Positions 43,612-52,431 of a stretch of 64,000 nucleotides of DNA are shown piece after piece. Within the stretch, counting starts at the first letter, position 1. Every line of letters starts with the position of its first letter. Below the pieces are notes generated by a model. It ran no database searches. It saw only the letters and a list, made by a program, of their open reading frames with translations, and was not told where the DNA came from. The stretch comes from Acidobacteriota bacterium. Its GTDB lineage: Bacteria > Acidobacteriota > Blastocatellia > RBC074. The stretch spans positions 1 to 64,000 of the forward strand of contig JAFDVL010000012.1 in the NCBI GenBank assembly GCA_018268995.1, given 5' to 3'. The position numbers and the translations under genes are program-made.

Positions 43612-44410
43612 TCAGTAGATCAAGAAATAGCTCTTTGATAAGTGGCGGAAAAACGCTAACTTCTGTCCTGCTCTCACCCAAATCCATGGCTAAGCGTTTG
43701 AAAAATGTGGTTTCGTCCAATAACCACAGGCTTTTCTTGATTTTGGGCCTTTCACCCATTAGGTGAAGCGCCAAAATAGCGAAAAATCCTCGCGAGGCCG
43801 ATGGATATTGGTTGAAAGTGATTTTGCTCATTTCTTAACTGTGGATTTGGGCTCTCAGTTGCGAAATTGTAACTGAGAGGAGAGTTGACAGATGCATTAG
43901 CGTTCGCTTGACCTTAACAGCCCGGCCTTTGGCACGCAAGCCCTCCGGCAAATGGTGGACTGGTTATGCCAGCCGTGATGCTGTGTTGTGAACGATGTTG
44001 TGTTACCCCGCCACGCGCCGCACCACGATAGAACAAACCGCCGTGCGCTTACAACATGCCGTCGGCGAATCGGGCGCGGGAGCATTTGCGCGCCACCTTG
44101 CCCGCTGACCGCATGGGCTTGCAGCAACCCGAACAACGGCTCAACCAAACCTTGTAAGCGCAAGTCCCCACCCAACTGCGCCACCGTCTGCGGAAGCGGC
44201 GCATGGAAATGCGCTCGATCTCACCGGCTTGCCCTATCACGGGCAGCCGGAAGCCGACGAGGGGGAAATCCGGCGTTCCCCAGCGAAGGACGGGACGACG
44301 CACTTTCATCGTTATGCCAGCTTACAGATCGTCCATCACCGCCAGCGATTGACACTGACCTTGACCTGGGTCATCAAAGGCGAAACAATGAACTATTTCG
44401 TGATCTACTA
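43612..44410 (+). pseudogene. Degenerate copy of the ISH3/IS4-like element
   Basis: Both terminal repeats are recognisable (TTATCAGTAGATCAAGAAAT at 43612; complement near 44390-44410). The inside retains SLDLNSPAFGTQALRQMV, then ATRRTTIEQTAVRLQH-like and LPYHGQPEADEGEIRRSPAK in shifting frames. It is a deleted, frameshifted relative of 22639-23942 in the same orientation. Confidence 0.75.
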
Positions 44411-44446
44411 ATTATCTAAACGACAGCCACAACAATTGCTCAAGGA

Positions 44447-45475
44447 TCAGGGCTGCAATACGGGGCGAATAATACCTTCGGCGCGATCTGACATCATCTT
44501 GAAAGCCATTGGGAACTTTTTCAGCGGCATTTGATGAGTCAACAGCGGGCCGACCTTAACTTCCTGCCGAGATATCAAATCGATTGCTTTCGTCCAAGAG
44601 CTGGTCGGTGAAAGAACCCCCTGTACCTGAATTAACTTACGCATGAAAGTAGTCGGGCGGATAGAAATCTCCTGCCGCCCAGAATATCCTATAACACCGA
44701 CGCGACCGCCACTATTAACAACCTCCAAGCTACTTAAGAACGCTTCTGCATTTCCTGCTGCATCAAAAACGAGATCAGGACCCAGTTCTGAATCGCCAGA
44801 CAGGGCTAACACAGGATCTGTTCGCAGTGAGTTTATGACTTCGTCCGCTCCTAACTTTTTGGCGATCGATAACCGTTCATCGTGATGATCGATAATCACG
44901 ACTTTACTCGCTCCCGCAATCTTTACTGCCTGGGCAAGTAATTGCCCGATCCCACCACCACCAAAAATTGCTACACGCTCGCCACAGTTGACTGGCAGTA
45001 ACTCCAGTGCATACAGTACCACTGACAGAGGTTCGACCATACAAGCATTCAATGTGGGCAACCCAATCGGTAACGAATATACATTCCTAGCACGTACGAT
45101 AATATACTCAGCAAAGGCCCCATTGACACTAATCCCCGGTTCATCTAAGCCATCACACAAATTACGATAGCCGCGCAAACAGAAACGACAGGAGTCACAC
45201 GACTGCAAAATATCCGAAACCACTAGCTGACCAACCAAATGCTGATACCTCTCTGGAGCTTCTACCACCTCACCACTCCACTCGTGGCCCGGAATCAATG
45301 GAAAGTTAATATCCTCCATCGAACCTTTAATAAGGCGCAGATCGCTACCACAGATAGAGCTATGATGAACCCGAATTAGCACATCATCGGGCCCAGGAAC
45401 CGGCACTGCTACATCTCTAATCTCAAACTGCCCCGGCGCAGTCACAACTACGGCTGTCATTTTTTCACTAGTCAT
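44447..45475 (-). CDS. neoA: Zinc-dependent 2-deoxy-scyllo-inosamine dehydrogenase (NeoA type)
   Basis: 342 residues from the ATG at 45475 (TTGGGGG 7 nt upstream), 19 nt after the DOI synthase stop. Medium-chain alcohol dehydrogenase: catalytic zinc CGSDLRLIKGS and GHEWSGEVVE, structural zinc cysteines in CDSCRFCLRGYRNLC, Rossmann VAIFGGGGIGQLLAQAVKIA. In neomycin-type pathways this enzyme oxidises 2-deoxy-scyllo-inosamine with NAD(P)+ to the amino-ketone that the BtrS-type enzyme aminates to 2-DOS. Some clusters use a radical-SAM enzyme (BtrN) instead; none is seen here. Confidence 0.86.
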   Translation of the reverse strand: MTSEKMTAVVVTAPGQFEIRDVAVPVPGPDDVLIRVHHSSICGSDLRLIKGSMEDINFPLIPGHEWSGEVVEAPERYQHLVGQLVVSDILQSCDSCRFCLRGYRNLCDGLDEPGISVNGAFAEYIIVRARNVYSLPIGLPTLNACMVEPLSVVLYALELLPVNCGERVAIFGGGGIGQLLAQAVKIAGASKVVIIDHHDERLSIAKKLGADEVINSLRTDPVLALSGDSELGPDLVFDAAGNAEAFLSSLEVVNSGGRVGVIGYSGRQEISIRPTTFMRKLIQVQGVLSPTSSWTKAIDLISRQEVKVGPLLTHQMPLKKFPMAFKMMSDRAEGIIRPVLQP

Positions 45476-45494
45476 TATACCCCCAACGAACCAA

Positions 45495-46658
45495 TCAATT
45501 GTTGTTAAAGACATTTTGGAAAGATCGTAAGCTTTTCTCAATCAGGTTCAAAGGGACCGAAGTTAAAGGTTTTTCTAGTGGTCCCATTGGTGTGCCTAAG
45601 TGTCGTAACAAAATCATATCTAGTTGATTGCCTTGATCCCGACTGAGGTGGCCACGCTTGTTATCAAAGCGCGTATATTCCAGCACCTCCTCCACAGTTA
45701 TACCGTTTGGTAGAAATCTGCGTACTCCCACACGGCTTAAAAGGTCATAGTGAACCTCTACTGCATTATCATCAAGTCCACCTAACCAATTAGAGATAAG
45801 AGCAGCATTAAGCATCCCTAACCCAATAGCCTCACCATGACTGATACCATGGTTGCCATGTCGGCACTGGTCAAGTAGTTCAAGTACATGACCAATTGTA
45901 TGTCCGTATTCGAGGATTAATGCTCGCCCTTTCTCGAATTTATCATCTACCATCACCTTGATTTTGGAGTTCAGGCTGAACTCTAGTAAAAAAACCAGTG
46001 TTTCGAAATCGTAATTGTGTTCTGGTGATAAACACTCACACAGTTGTTTGATACTTTCAGGCTGAATTGCCAATGCGTTCTTAATGGTCTCACATATGCC
46101 TGACATTATCTCTCTGCGTGGTAGCGTAGACAGATATTTCAAGTCAGCTAGAACCAGTGTTGGCACGTAGTAAGTTCCTAGTAAATTCTTGCTAAAATGT
46201 GTGTTTACCGCTTGCTTAAATGAGATAACCGCGTCAAACATATTTACGATAGTTGTTGGTATGTGTACTAGACGGATTCCACGAAACATTAGAGATGCCA
46301 TAAGACCCGCTAGATTGCTTGGTACCCCGCCACCAAGAGCCACAACTACAGAGCGTCGAGTCGCACCCCAACGGATTGCAGTTTCAGCATGCTTCAAAAG
46401 AACCTCCATTGTTTTGCTGCGTTCCCCAGGAGGAGATGCTAACAATAAAGTTGGAGTTTTTCTCTCTAACATTTGTTTTAGCTTTTCCCCATATAGCTCT
46501 TTAACACAAGAATCAGTTACGATAAGAAAGCGATCTGCTTTTAATTTTTCTATTCTGTATAGAATTTCATCAAGGCAGTCAAATCCATAGTAAAATGGGA
46601 TGCATTTATTGCCTATCTCCAAGTTCCGGCATCGTAATTCTAGACTGGTGTTATTCAT
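45495..46658 (-). CDS. btrC: 2-deoxy-scyllo-inosose synthase
   Basis: 387 residues of the sugar-phosphate cyclase superfamily. VVALGGGVPSNLAGLMASLM (NAD+), LVHIPTTIVNMFDAVISFKQ, AVNTHFSKNLLGTYY, MSGICETIKNAL with the metal Glu, ILEYGHTIGHVLELLD and GISHGEAIGLGM with metal His, and the late DNKRGHLSRDQGNQLDMILL. The CETIKN segment and the DNKRG ending follow BtrC rather than dehydroquinate synthase. It converts glucose-6-phosphate to 2-deoxy-scyllo-inosose, the committed step of 2-DOS biosynthesis, and so defines the cluster. Followed by the dehydrogenase on the same transcript. Confidence 0.93.
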   Translation of the reverse strand: MNNTSLELRCRNLEIGNKCIPFYYGFDCLDEILYRIEKLKADRFLIVTDSCVKELYGEKLKQMLERKTPTLLLASPPGERSKTMEVLLKHAETAIRWGATRRSVVVALGGGVPSNLAGLMASLMFRGIRLVHIPTTIVNMFDAVISFKQAVNTHFSKNLLGTYYVPTLVLADLKYLSTLPRREIMSGICETIKNALAIQPESIKQLCECLSPEHNYDFETLVFLLEFSLNSKIKVMVDDKFEKGRALILEYGHTIGHVLELLDQCRHGNHGISHGEAIGLGMLNAALISNWLGGLDDNAVEVHYDLLSRVGVRRFLPNGITVEEVLEYTRFDNKRGHLSRDQGNQLDMILLRHLGTPMGPLEKPLTSVPLNLIEKSLRSFQNVFNNN

Positions 46659-47078
46659 CTAAGTGTCCAACGAGACAATATAAGTTTTGTAGATGATATG
46701 TTGGGGCTAAAGAGCTTCGTGTGACAAGGCTGGCTGTGGCTAAACAGAAAAGCGACCACACAAAGTTTAACGCCCACTCCTTAAGAGCAAAATTAAGCCG
46801 CAAATTTAGCTTGGCACAGCGCATATATCAAGTTTCTGGCGCGTTTTCTGGTACAATACCTTCGCCAGAATGAAGGATGAGCAAGGAAGAAAAGATGGCA
46901 GTCCAGTACAATTTGAATTTGGTTTTGCGAACTCAATTCACCTTGTATCAAAACTGCCCTGCTCGAAATCTCCTCAGAAGCCTTGAGAGGCTTGGTAGCC
47001 AAACAAGACAGTAATTACCGACGACCGCCCAGCCGGGCAGCCTACGATACAAATAAGACTGTAGACAGGGGAGCGTCC
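46659..47078. other. Gene-free stretch upstream of DOI synthase
   Basis: Nothing convincing is coded; a 69-codon minus-strand frame at 46793-47002 has no supporting features. The first 130 bp should contain the promoter of the DOI synthase unit. TATATT occurs about 30 nt before the start, but without a clear -35 partner. Confidence 0.45.
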
Positions 47079-48260
47079 TCAGTTCGTCGCGGCTGACGCA
47101 TGCACTTCGACCCGGTAGCCCAAGCGTTCCAACCGCTGCACCGAATGCTGTGCCGTCGCTTCTGTCTGTAAGCGCTCAAAGTTATCCCCGCCCAATTCCT
47201 CGTACTTCACCTCTTCTTTCACAATATGCCAGACCCCCTGTAAGATCGTGCGCGCCACCGCGATGAACGCCCGTTTTTTGCCGCAGCGCGGCGCTAAACG
47301 ACGATAAAAGGCCGCCAAGTAACTCTTCTGACTCCAAGTCGCGGCCCACGCCGCTTCCGTTAACACCCGCTTCAACCACCGATTCCCTTTGCCGGTCTTG
47401 CGACTCCGGCGCTTCCCCGACTGATCTTTGGCGGGGCATAACGCCGCCCAACTCACCAACTGTTCTGCCGTCGGAAATGTCGCCAAGTCCGGCCCCAGTT
47501 CCGCCAGCAGGTTCTCTGCCACCCGCCAGCCCACCCCGCTGATCGTCTCCAACCGCGCCAGCACCGCCTTGTACTCCGCCCTCTCTTCCCGAATCCGCGC
47601 GTTGTAGCGTTCGATTTCCCGCTCCGTCGCCTCCAACTGCTGCAACAACCGCCCCACCAGCCACTGCTGCGTCGCCGTCAACTCCCTGTCTAGCGCCGCC
47701 ACCAACTGCGCCAGGCTCGCGTGCAACCGCCCCTGGCCCAGCGCCGCCAACTTCGTCGTATCCCGCTCGCCTTCACTCAACGCCCGCAACATCGCCCGCC
47801 CGCTCACCCCCACGATGCTCGACGTCACTTGCCCCAGCTTGTAGTTGCCTTGTTGCAGCACCGCGTGCAGCCGATTCACTACCGCCACATGCGTTTGCAC
47901 CAGCCGCGTGCGTTGCCGCGTCAACTGCCGCTAACCGCGCACCTGCGCCGTCGGGATGAAGCTCGCTTTCAGCAACCCACGTTGCTGACATTGCGCGATC
48001 CATTCCGCATCGCTCACATCATCCTTGTGCCCCGGCACCTTCTTCAACTGCTGGGCGTTGGCCAACACCAACTGAAACCGTCCTTCCAGCACATTCCACA
48101 CCGGCACCCAATAAATCCCCGTGCTTCCCAGCGCCACGTGTGTCACGCCTCATTCGGCCAGCCACGCTGCCAACGCTTGCAAGGCCGCGCGCGTCGTGCC
48201 AAAGCTTTGCACTTCCTGCTCGGCCAGTCCTCCTGCCACTATACCGCGAAAGGGAACAAA
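47079..48260 (-). pseudogene. IS110-family transposase with two stops
   Basis: Minus strand: GTTRAALQALAAWLAE, stop near 48150, then GVTHVALGSTGIYWVPVWNV, LKKVPGHKDDVSDAEWIAQC, stop near 47932, then the C-terminal domain with LETISGVGWRVAENLLAELG, LVSWAALCPAKDQSGKRRSR and TGKGNRWLKRVLTEAAWAAT. Both stops are single events in an otherwise continuous frame, so inactivation is fairly recent. High GC. Confidence 0.83.
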
Positions 48261-48330
48261 TTGAGCTTCTGAGCCACCTCCGATAAGGTTTGGGGTGAAC
48301 ACAAAACCAATCCCAACCGGAGGCGCTCAG

Positions 48331-48797
48331 ATGATCACCATAGAATTTAGCGAGGCCGATGTCAAAGCCTTACACACCGAACGTTTTTTGCATCCGCACC
48401 TATGTGTGCAACGCCGCCTGGAGGCCGTCTACTAGAAAAGTCAAGGCCTCGCCCATCAGGAAATCTGTCGGCTCACGTACATTTCAGGTAACACCTTGCG
48501 CGCTTACTTGCGCACCTATCAGGCGGGCGGCGCTCTAAGCCCTGCATTTTCGCCAACCGCAGAGTCAATGGATGACGCAGCGCACGAGTCTGGAAACGCT
48601 CTTGCGCCAACATCCGCCCGCCTCGCTCAAACAAGCACAGGCGCTCCTTGCCCAGGCGACCGCGCGGAAGTGTTCCACGCCGCAGGTGCGCACGTTTTTG
48701 CACCACCTGGGGTTGCGCTGTCGGCGCGTGGAGACGATCCCGTCCCAGGCCGACAAGGCATTGAAAACTTCGCGCAAAAGTTAATTACACCCTCTAG
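48331..48797 (+). pseudogene. IS630-family transposase remnant
   Basis: MITIEFSEADVKALHTERFL, QRRLEAVY then an in-frame stop, KSQGLAHQEICRLTYISGNT, and in another frame HPPASLKQAQALLAQATARK with STPQVRTFLHHLGLRCRRVE: the DNA-binding half of an IS630 enzyme. The whole DDE half is deleted and the remnant ends in the terminal 18-mer at 48780-48797. Confidence 0.75.
48780..48797. repeat. IS630-type terminal 18-mer, copy 3
   Basis: GTTAATTACACCCTCTAG, differing from 15843-15860 at two positions. Read on the minus strand, its TAG supplies the stop codon of the PIG-L deacetylase gene. Confidence 0.7.
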
Positions 48798-49558
48798 TGC
48801 CATAGTCTTTCGGCATACATAAAGGCTCCACTTTGTACCCTAGATGCATAGTTTATGACAACTTCTTGATCCTGGCTACATATTTGAGAACTATATCCAG
48901 CAAGCATTTTCAGCTTCCTTGGTAATTCTCTTGTGATGTTTATACAAAGTGAATTAGCAGCCGAGCCAAGCCGGGCTCGTATTTGTCGCTGCAGATCCTC
49001 CTCTGATAAATACCAAGCATAAGGCAAGTCCTCATAGTACCAAACATCAGCACACAGCAAAGCCGAACTACGGCTAGCAGCCTCGAAAACGATCCGATGA
49101 TCTACATGATCACACAGCGCTAGAGGAATTATAATCCTGTCCGGCCTTATATTGCGTAAACACTGATCTAAGGATGAACAGATTTTGCTAAACCGTGCGT
49201 CCTGATAAGATGCGCTTAATTCACTCTCTGATGTATAACCCATAATGCTGGCGTCCGGGAAATTAAACTTGATCAATCTAGCTCCAACTTGATTTGTATA
49301 GTAAACATCCTCTCTATTACGGATGTTAGAAATATCGCTCTCTGTAACAGCCTTTGGGCAGTGAGGAGCGTAAACGCTGCGACCAAAAACGGTTAAAATA
49401 GTCCACTCCATATCTAAGTGGAATTGTTGTACCGTTCCCCCCAACGAATAGGCAATATCGTCTGGGTGAGGTGATAAAATGACCAATTTACAACAATCTG
49501 TTAGTAAAACAGTGGATAAACAGTCATCATTTTTCCTCGTGGCCTTTTTGTTTTTCAT
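48794..49558 (-). CDS. btrD: PIG-L family N-deacetylase (BtrD type, 2'-N-acetylparomamine)
   Basis: 254 residues. Zinc motif LVILSPHPDDIAYSLGG (HPDD), later IIPLALCDHVDHRIVFEAA (HxxH), matching the PIG-L/LmbE fold. BtrD/NeoD-type members remove the acetyl group from 2'-N-acetylparomamine after the NeoM-type transfer; the cluster has exactly that glycosyltransferase. Monocistronic. Its stop codon is formed by an IS630 terminal repeat, so the extreme C-terminus (ends ERLWH) may be altered, though the catalytic core is complete. Confidence 0.85.
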   Translation of the reverse strand: MKNKKATRKNDDCLSTVLLTDCCKLVILSPHPDDIAYSLGGTVQQFHLDMEWTILTVFGRSVYAPHCPKAVTESDISNIRNREDVYYTNQVGARLIKFNFPDASIMGYTSESELSASYQDARFSKICSSLDQCLRNIRPDRIIIPLALCDHVDHRIVFEAASRSSALLCADVWYYEDLPYAWYLSEEDLQRQIRARLGSAANSLCINITRELPRKLKMLAGYSSQICSQDQEVVINYASRVQSGAFMYAERLWH

Positions 49559-49719
49559 AGAATGAAGCTCTGTAACTAATTCCCCGATAGTTCTCTTACA
49601 AAAAAGTAGATGTTTGAAGGCAGTAAGCGGAGGACTGAAAGTCCAATTACTCCAAGATCATATTGCGTTGCCCCTGATTCGAGGGATAACGATGATACTC
49701 TAATATTTGGCTATTATCT

Positions 49720-50066
49720 CATCCGTAATGTTGCCACTGCTCCACGTCCTAATACCCGATAGCCCAGTATCAGTATTGGCGTTTGTGTTGCGGAAACTCT
49801 TCTTGCAATCGCCGCAACGTGCGCTCCTTGAGTCGTCGCGCAATTTCACTGATGGCCTTCAGGGCGGATATTCGATCAGATATGCACGCGGTTATGACTC
49901 ATTACGCCTTTGAGAATGCGAATATCTTCAGCGTCACAAATTTGCACGCTCAGGTCGCGATAGCGTTGCCTGATATCGCCCTGCAAGACCGTAAAGCGAT
50001 ACGTGGTAACCCACACCAGATGCACTGTCGCGCGCGACTGGGTGACTATGCATGGTGCGGCCATCT
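49720..50066 (-). pseudogene. IS200/IS605 TnpA (Y1 transposase) remnant
   Basis: Minus strand: TQSRATVHLVWVTTYRFTVL, QGDIRQRYRDLSVQICDAED, IRILKGVMSHNRVHI, then a stop and frame changes toward LGYRVLGRGA-like text. The HxH of the HUH site appears as HNRVHI. Broken. Confidence 0.7.
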
Positions 50067-50069
50067 TTT

Positions 50070-50740
50070 TCTACTTCTTTGGTGAACGCGGTTTTGCGCT
50101 CCGGATGGGCGGTGTACTTCATCGTGAAGCTCATCGCGTTATCCGTGAAGGTGATGAAAAAGGGGGGCAAGTGATCCAAGTCGCGCCGATAGACTGCGGC
50201 CATTGTTTGGCTCTTCTGGTGGGAATGGATTTCGGAATACTTCCACCGCGTGCGCAGATGAATGAAGCTGATTTTGTACACAAACCCCTTGCTCCATTGA
50301 ACCGCCGGTAACTCCTGTACATCGCATTGCAGGCGATGTTGGCCGACCGGAATCTGCCCTTTCGGTTTGCGGCGCTTGGGTCGTTGGGACATCCCACTTT
50401 CCTGTAAGATCAAGGCAGCAGTGCCACGATGCGCTTGGGGACAAGTGGCTTGCAAAGCCAGGGCAATGCGTTTAGGGCCGTGCGTCGGATGCTGGCGTCG
50501 ATAGTCTAGCACGGCCTGACGATACTCTGGTGTCACGACCGTGCGCTTGCGCTGCGGAGTGAAATACTTGCATTGCGGCGACGCGCGACGAATCCATTTG
50601 CGAATAGCGGATTCGCCGATACAAAAGCGTTTGGCAAGTTCAGCAACAGGAACCTTTTCAACTTCAAAGAGCCGTTTGACCTCAATTCGTTGAGGGCTAG
50701 TTACGGCGGCATTGGCATAGAGTTTTTTCATCGTGAAATC
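50070..50740 (-). pseudogene. IS3/IS481-like transposase, 5' part
   Basis: A helix-turn-helix start (SPQRIEVKRLFEVEKVPVAE, LAKRFCIGESAIRKWIRRA) is followed by the rve-type entry LQCDVQELPAVQWSKGFVYK (first Asp) and FITFTDNAMSFTMKYTAHPE (second Asp). It then runs into the IS200 remnant, so the late Glu is lost. Confidence 0.72.
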
Positions 50741-50746
50741 CATTTG

Positions 50747-50771
50747 TCTGACGTCAACTAGAATTTCCCTC
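50747..50771 (-). repeat. Dispersed element-end motif, copy 3
   Basis: TCTGACGTCA-ACTAGAATTTCCCTC between two transposase genes; one mismatch to 20131-20155. Confidence 0.55.
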
Positions 50772-50781
50772 TCATATTGAA

Positions 50782-52326
50782 TCAAGTAAAAATGTTACTT
50801 TTGCGGTTCCGCTGCTCGCGTTGATTTTGATCAGAATAAATAAACAACGTCTCCAAATTCGGAACAATTACCCCGACACTTTCTTTCATTCGCTTTAACC
50901 GCCAGTCACGCACTCTTCTTTGTAACGTCCGTATTTGTTGGTCGGGAAACTGACCGGGATGCCGCACTTGTAATCGTCGCAGAATTTCTTTCGGTTCCAG
51001 GCTCGGCTCTTCCAACAATTCCCACTCAATTTCCTCCCAGACTTCGGCAAACGGATCGCGCCTTGTCCGCCACGTCCGCTTTCGTGCGGCCTCGCTATAG
51101 CGGGTCGCTTTCTCACTTTTCCGGTAATATCGCATTTCGGGCGGCGGCACTTTTTCTTCCTGGCAGACAACTGGTTCCTTCTTTATTACTCGTGCTACCG
51201 TCAAGGCCCAGAACGCTTGTTGTTTCCGCTCAATTTCTTGATAGAGCCGCAGCGGATCCAATTGCTCATATTCTTGCCGTAATTTTTCTTTGTGTTCTTC
51301 CGACACCGCTTCACTCCTGAGCAATCTTTGATAGGGCGTTTGCGCTGGTTCGTACTTCTTGCTGACTTTCGCTCCTGCCCGTTTTTTGCTGCTTAATTTC
51401 ATCGACGGCTGAAAGTAATTTTGATAGAGCCGCAACACCCCATACAACGCGCCCAATTTTTCACACGCTGCGCTGCCTTCGTAGCGGTCGTATCCAATCA
51501 TGCGCCGTACCACCGCGCCATTCTTTTGCTCGACAAAGCATTGATCGTTTTTCCGATAGGGCCGACTGCGGGTAAAGGTCAGTTCTTCTTGCTGACAATA
51601 ATGTAGCCACACTTCATTCAGAAACTCTGACCCATTATCTGTATCCACTCCTAAGAGCGGAAACGGCAACAACAATCGTCCTTTTTTCAAGCCTTCCAAT
51701 ACCAGGTTTTGCTCTTTGCACAAAATGGCCAAGCATTCCGTCCATCCGCTCGCCACATCTACCAACGTGAGCGTGTTGAGAAATTGTCCACTCACGTTAT
51801 CCCCACAATGCGCCACCAAATCCGCTTCCAGAAAACCGGGTTTCACTTCTTCCCATTCCGTAAAGGTGGGAATGGGAATTTGCGACTTGAGCAATTTCCC
51901 GCGTCGCGTCGTCCCTTTGCTCCGTTTTTCCTTCTTTTTGATCTCGTGCAGTAACCGATCTGCTGTTGCAGGACTCAGTGCTAACACTTTTTTTCGGACT
52001 TCGGGTTCCAACTCCAAGTGACCGAATTTCTCCAGCGCTGGAATCAACTCGGACAACAAGGGAACCAACCTTTTGCCGCAAATGCGATTCGCTATTTGCC
52101 ACACCTGTTCCAGCACCGCTTTGACCGCTGCATCATATTTGACCTTCCAGACACGCGTTTTTTTCGCGCTGGCTGACTCCGCTCGTAAATTGCGGATCGC
52201 CGCTTTCCGATGGTAGCCTGTCACTGCCACATATTCATCCAAGATGGTTTGTTTTTCCAGATAGCTGGTGGCTTGATACCGGCGGCGTAAACTGCTGGTT
52301 AATTCCTGTCGTGATTTCAGACTCAT
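50782..52326 (-). CDS. rve-type integrase/transposase
   Basis: 514 residues from the ATG at 52326; a GTG at 52365 would add 13 residues and lies 9 bp from the intron. FLEADLVAHCGDNVSGQF (Asp), LGVDTDNGSEFLNEVWLHYC (Asp) and SRPYRKNDQCFVEQKNGAVV (Glu) form the DDE core; the C-terminus is basic. Related to integrase-catalytic-domain proteins of unclassified IS. Unbroken. The twintron lies immediately upstream. Confidence 0.8.
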   Translation of the reverse strand: MSLKSRQELTSSLRRRYQATSYLEKQTILDEYVAVTGYHRKAAIRNLRAESASAKKTRVWKVKYDAAVKAVLEQVWQIANRICGKRLVPLLSELIPALEKFGHLELEPEVRKKVLALSPATADRLLHEIKKKEKRSKGTTRRGKLLKSQIPIPTFTEWEEVKPGFLEADLVAHCGDNVSGQFLNTLTLVDVASGWTECLAILCKEQNLVLEGLKKGRLLLPFPLLGVDTDNGSEFLNEVWLHYCQQEELTFTRSRPYRKNDQCFVEQKNGAVVRRMIGYDRYEGSAACEKLGALYGVLRLYQNYFQPSMKLSSKKRAGAKVSKKYEPAQTPYQRLLRSEAVSEEHKEKLRQEYEQLDPLRLYQEIERKQQAFWALTVARVIKKEPVVCQEEKVPPPEMRYYRKSEKATRYSEAARKRTWRTRRDPFAEVWEEIEWELLEEPSLEPKEILRRLQVRHPGQFPDQQIRTLQRRVRDWRLKRMKESVGVIVPNLETLFIYSDQNQREQRNRKSNIFT

Positions 52327-52431
52327 AACTCGTTTCATCCTTGCATGGTTGACGAGCCGTTTCACTCCAACAAGTAGTCGAGTAGCCAGGTGGGATTGCT
52401 CCCACCCAGCCCTCTTGGAACTGATCGGGAA

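Noticed and set aside
37287..46658. Radical-SAM dehydrogenase (BtrN type) or epimerase (NeoN type)
   Set aside because: No CxxxCxxC radical-SAM motif in any supported gene. The zinc dehydrogenase at 44447 takes the dehydrogenation step.
46793..47002. 69-codon minus-strand frame upstream of DOI synthase
   Set aside because: No ribosome site, no recognisable motif, and it lies in an intergenic stretch next to IS debris.
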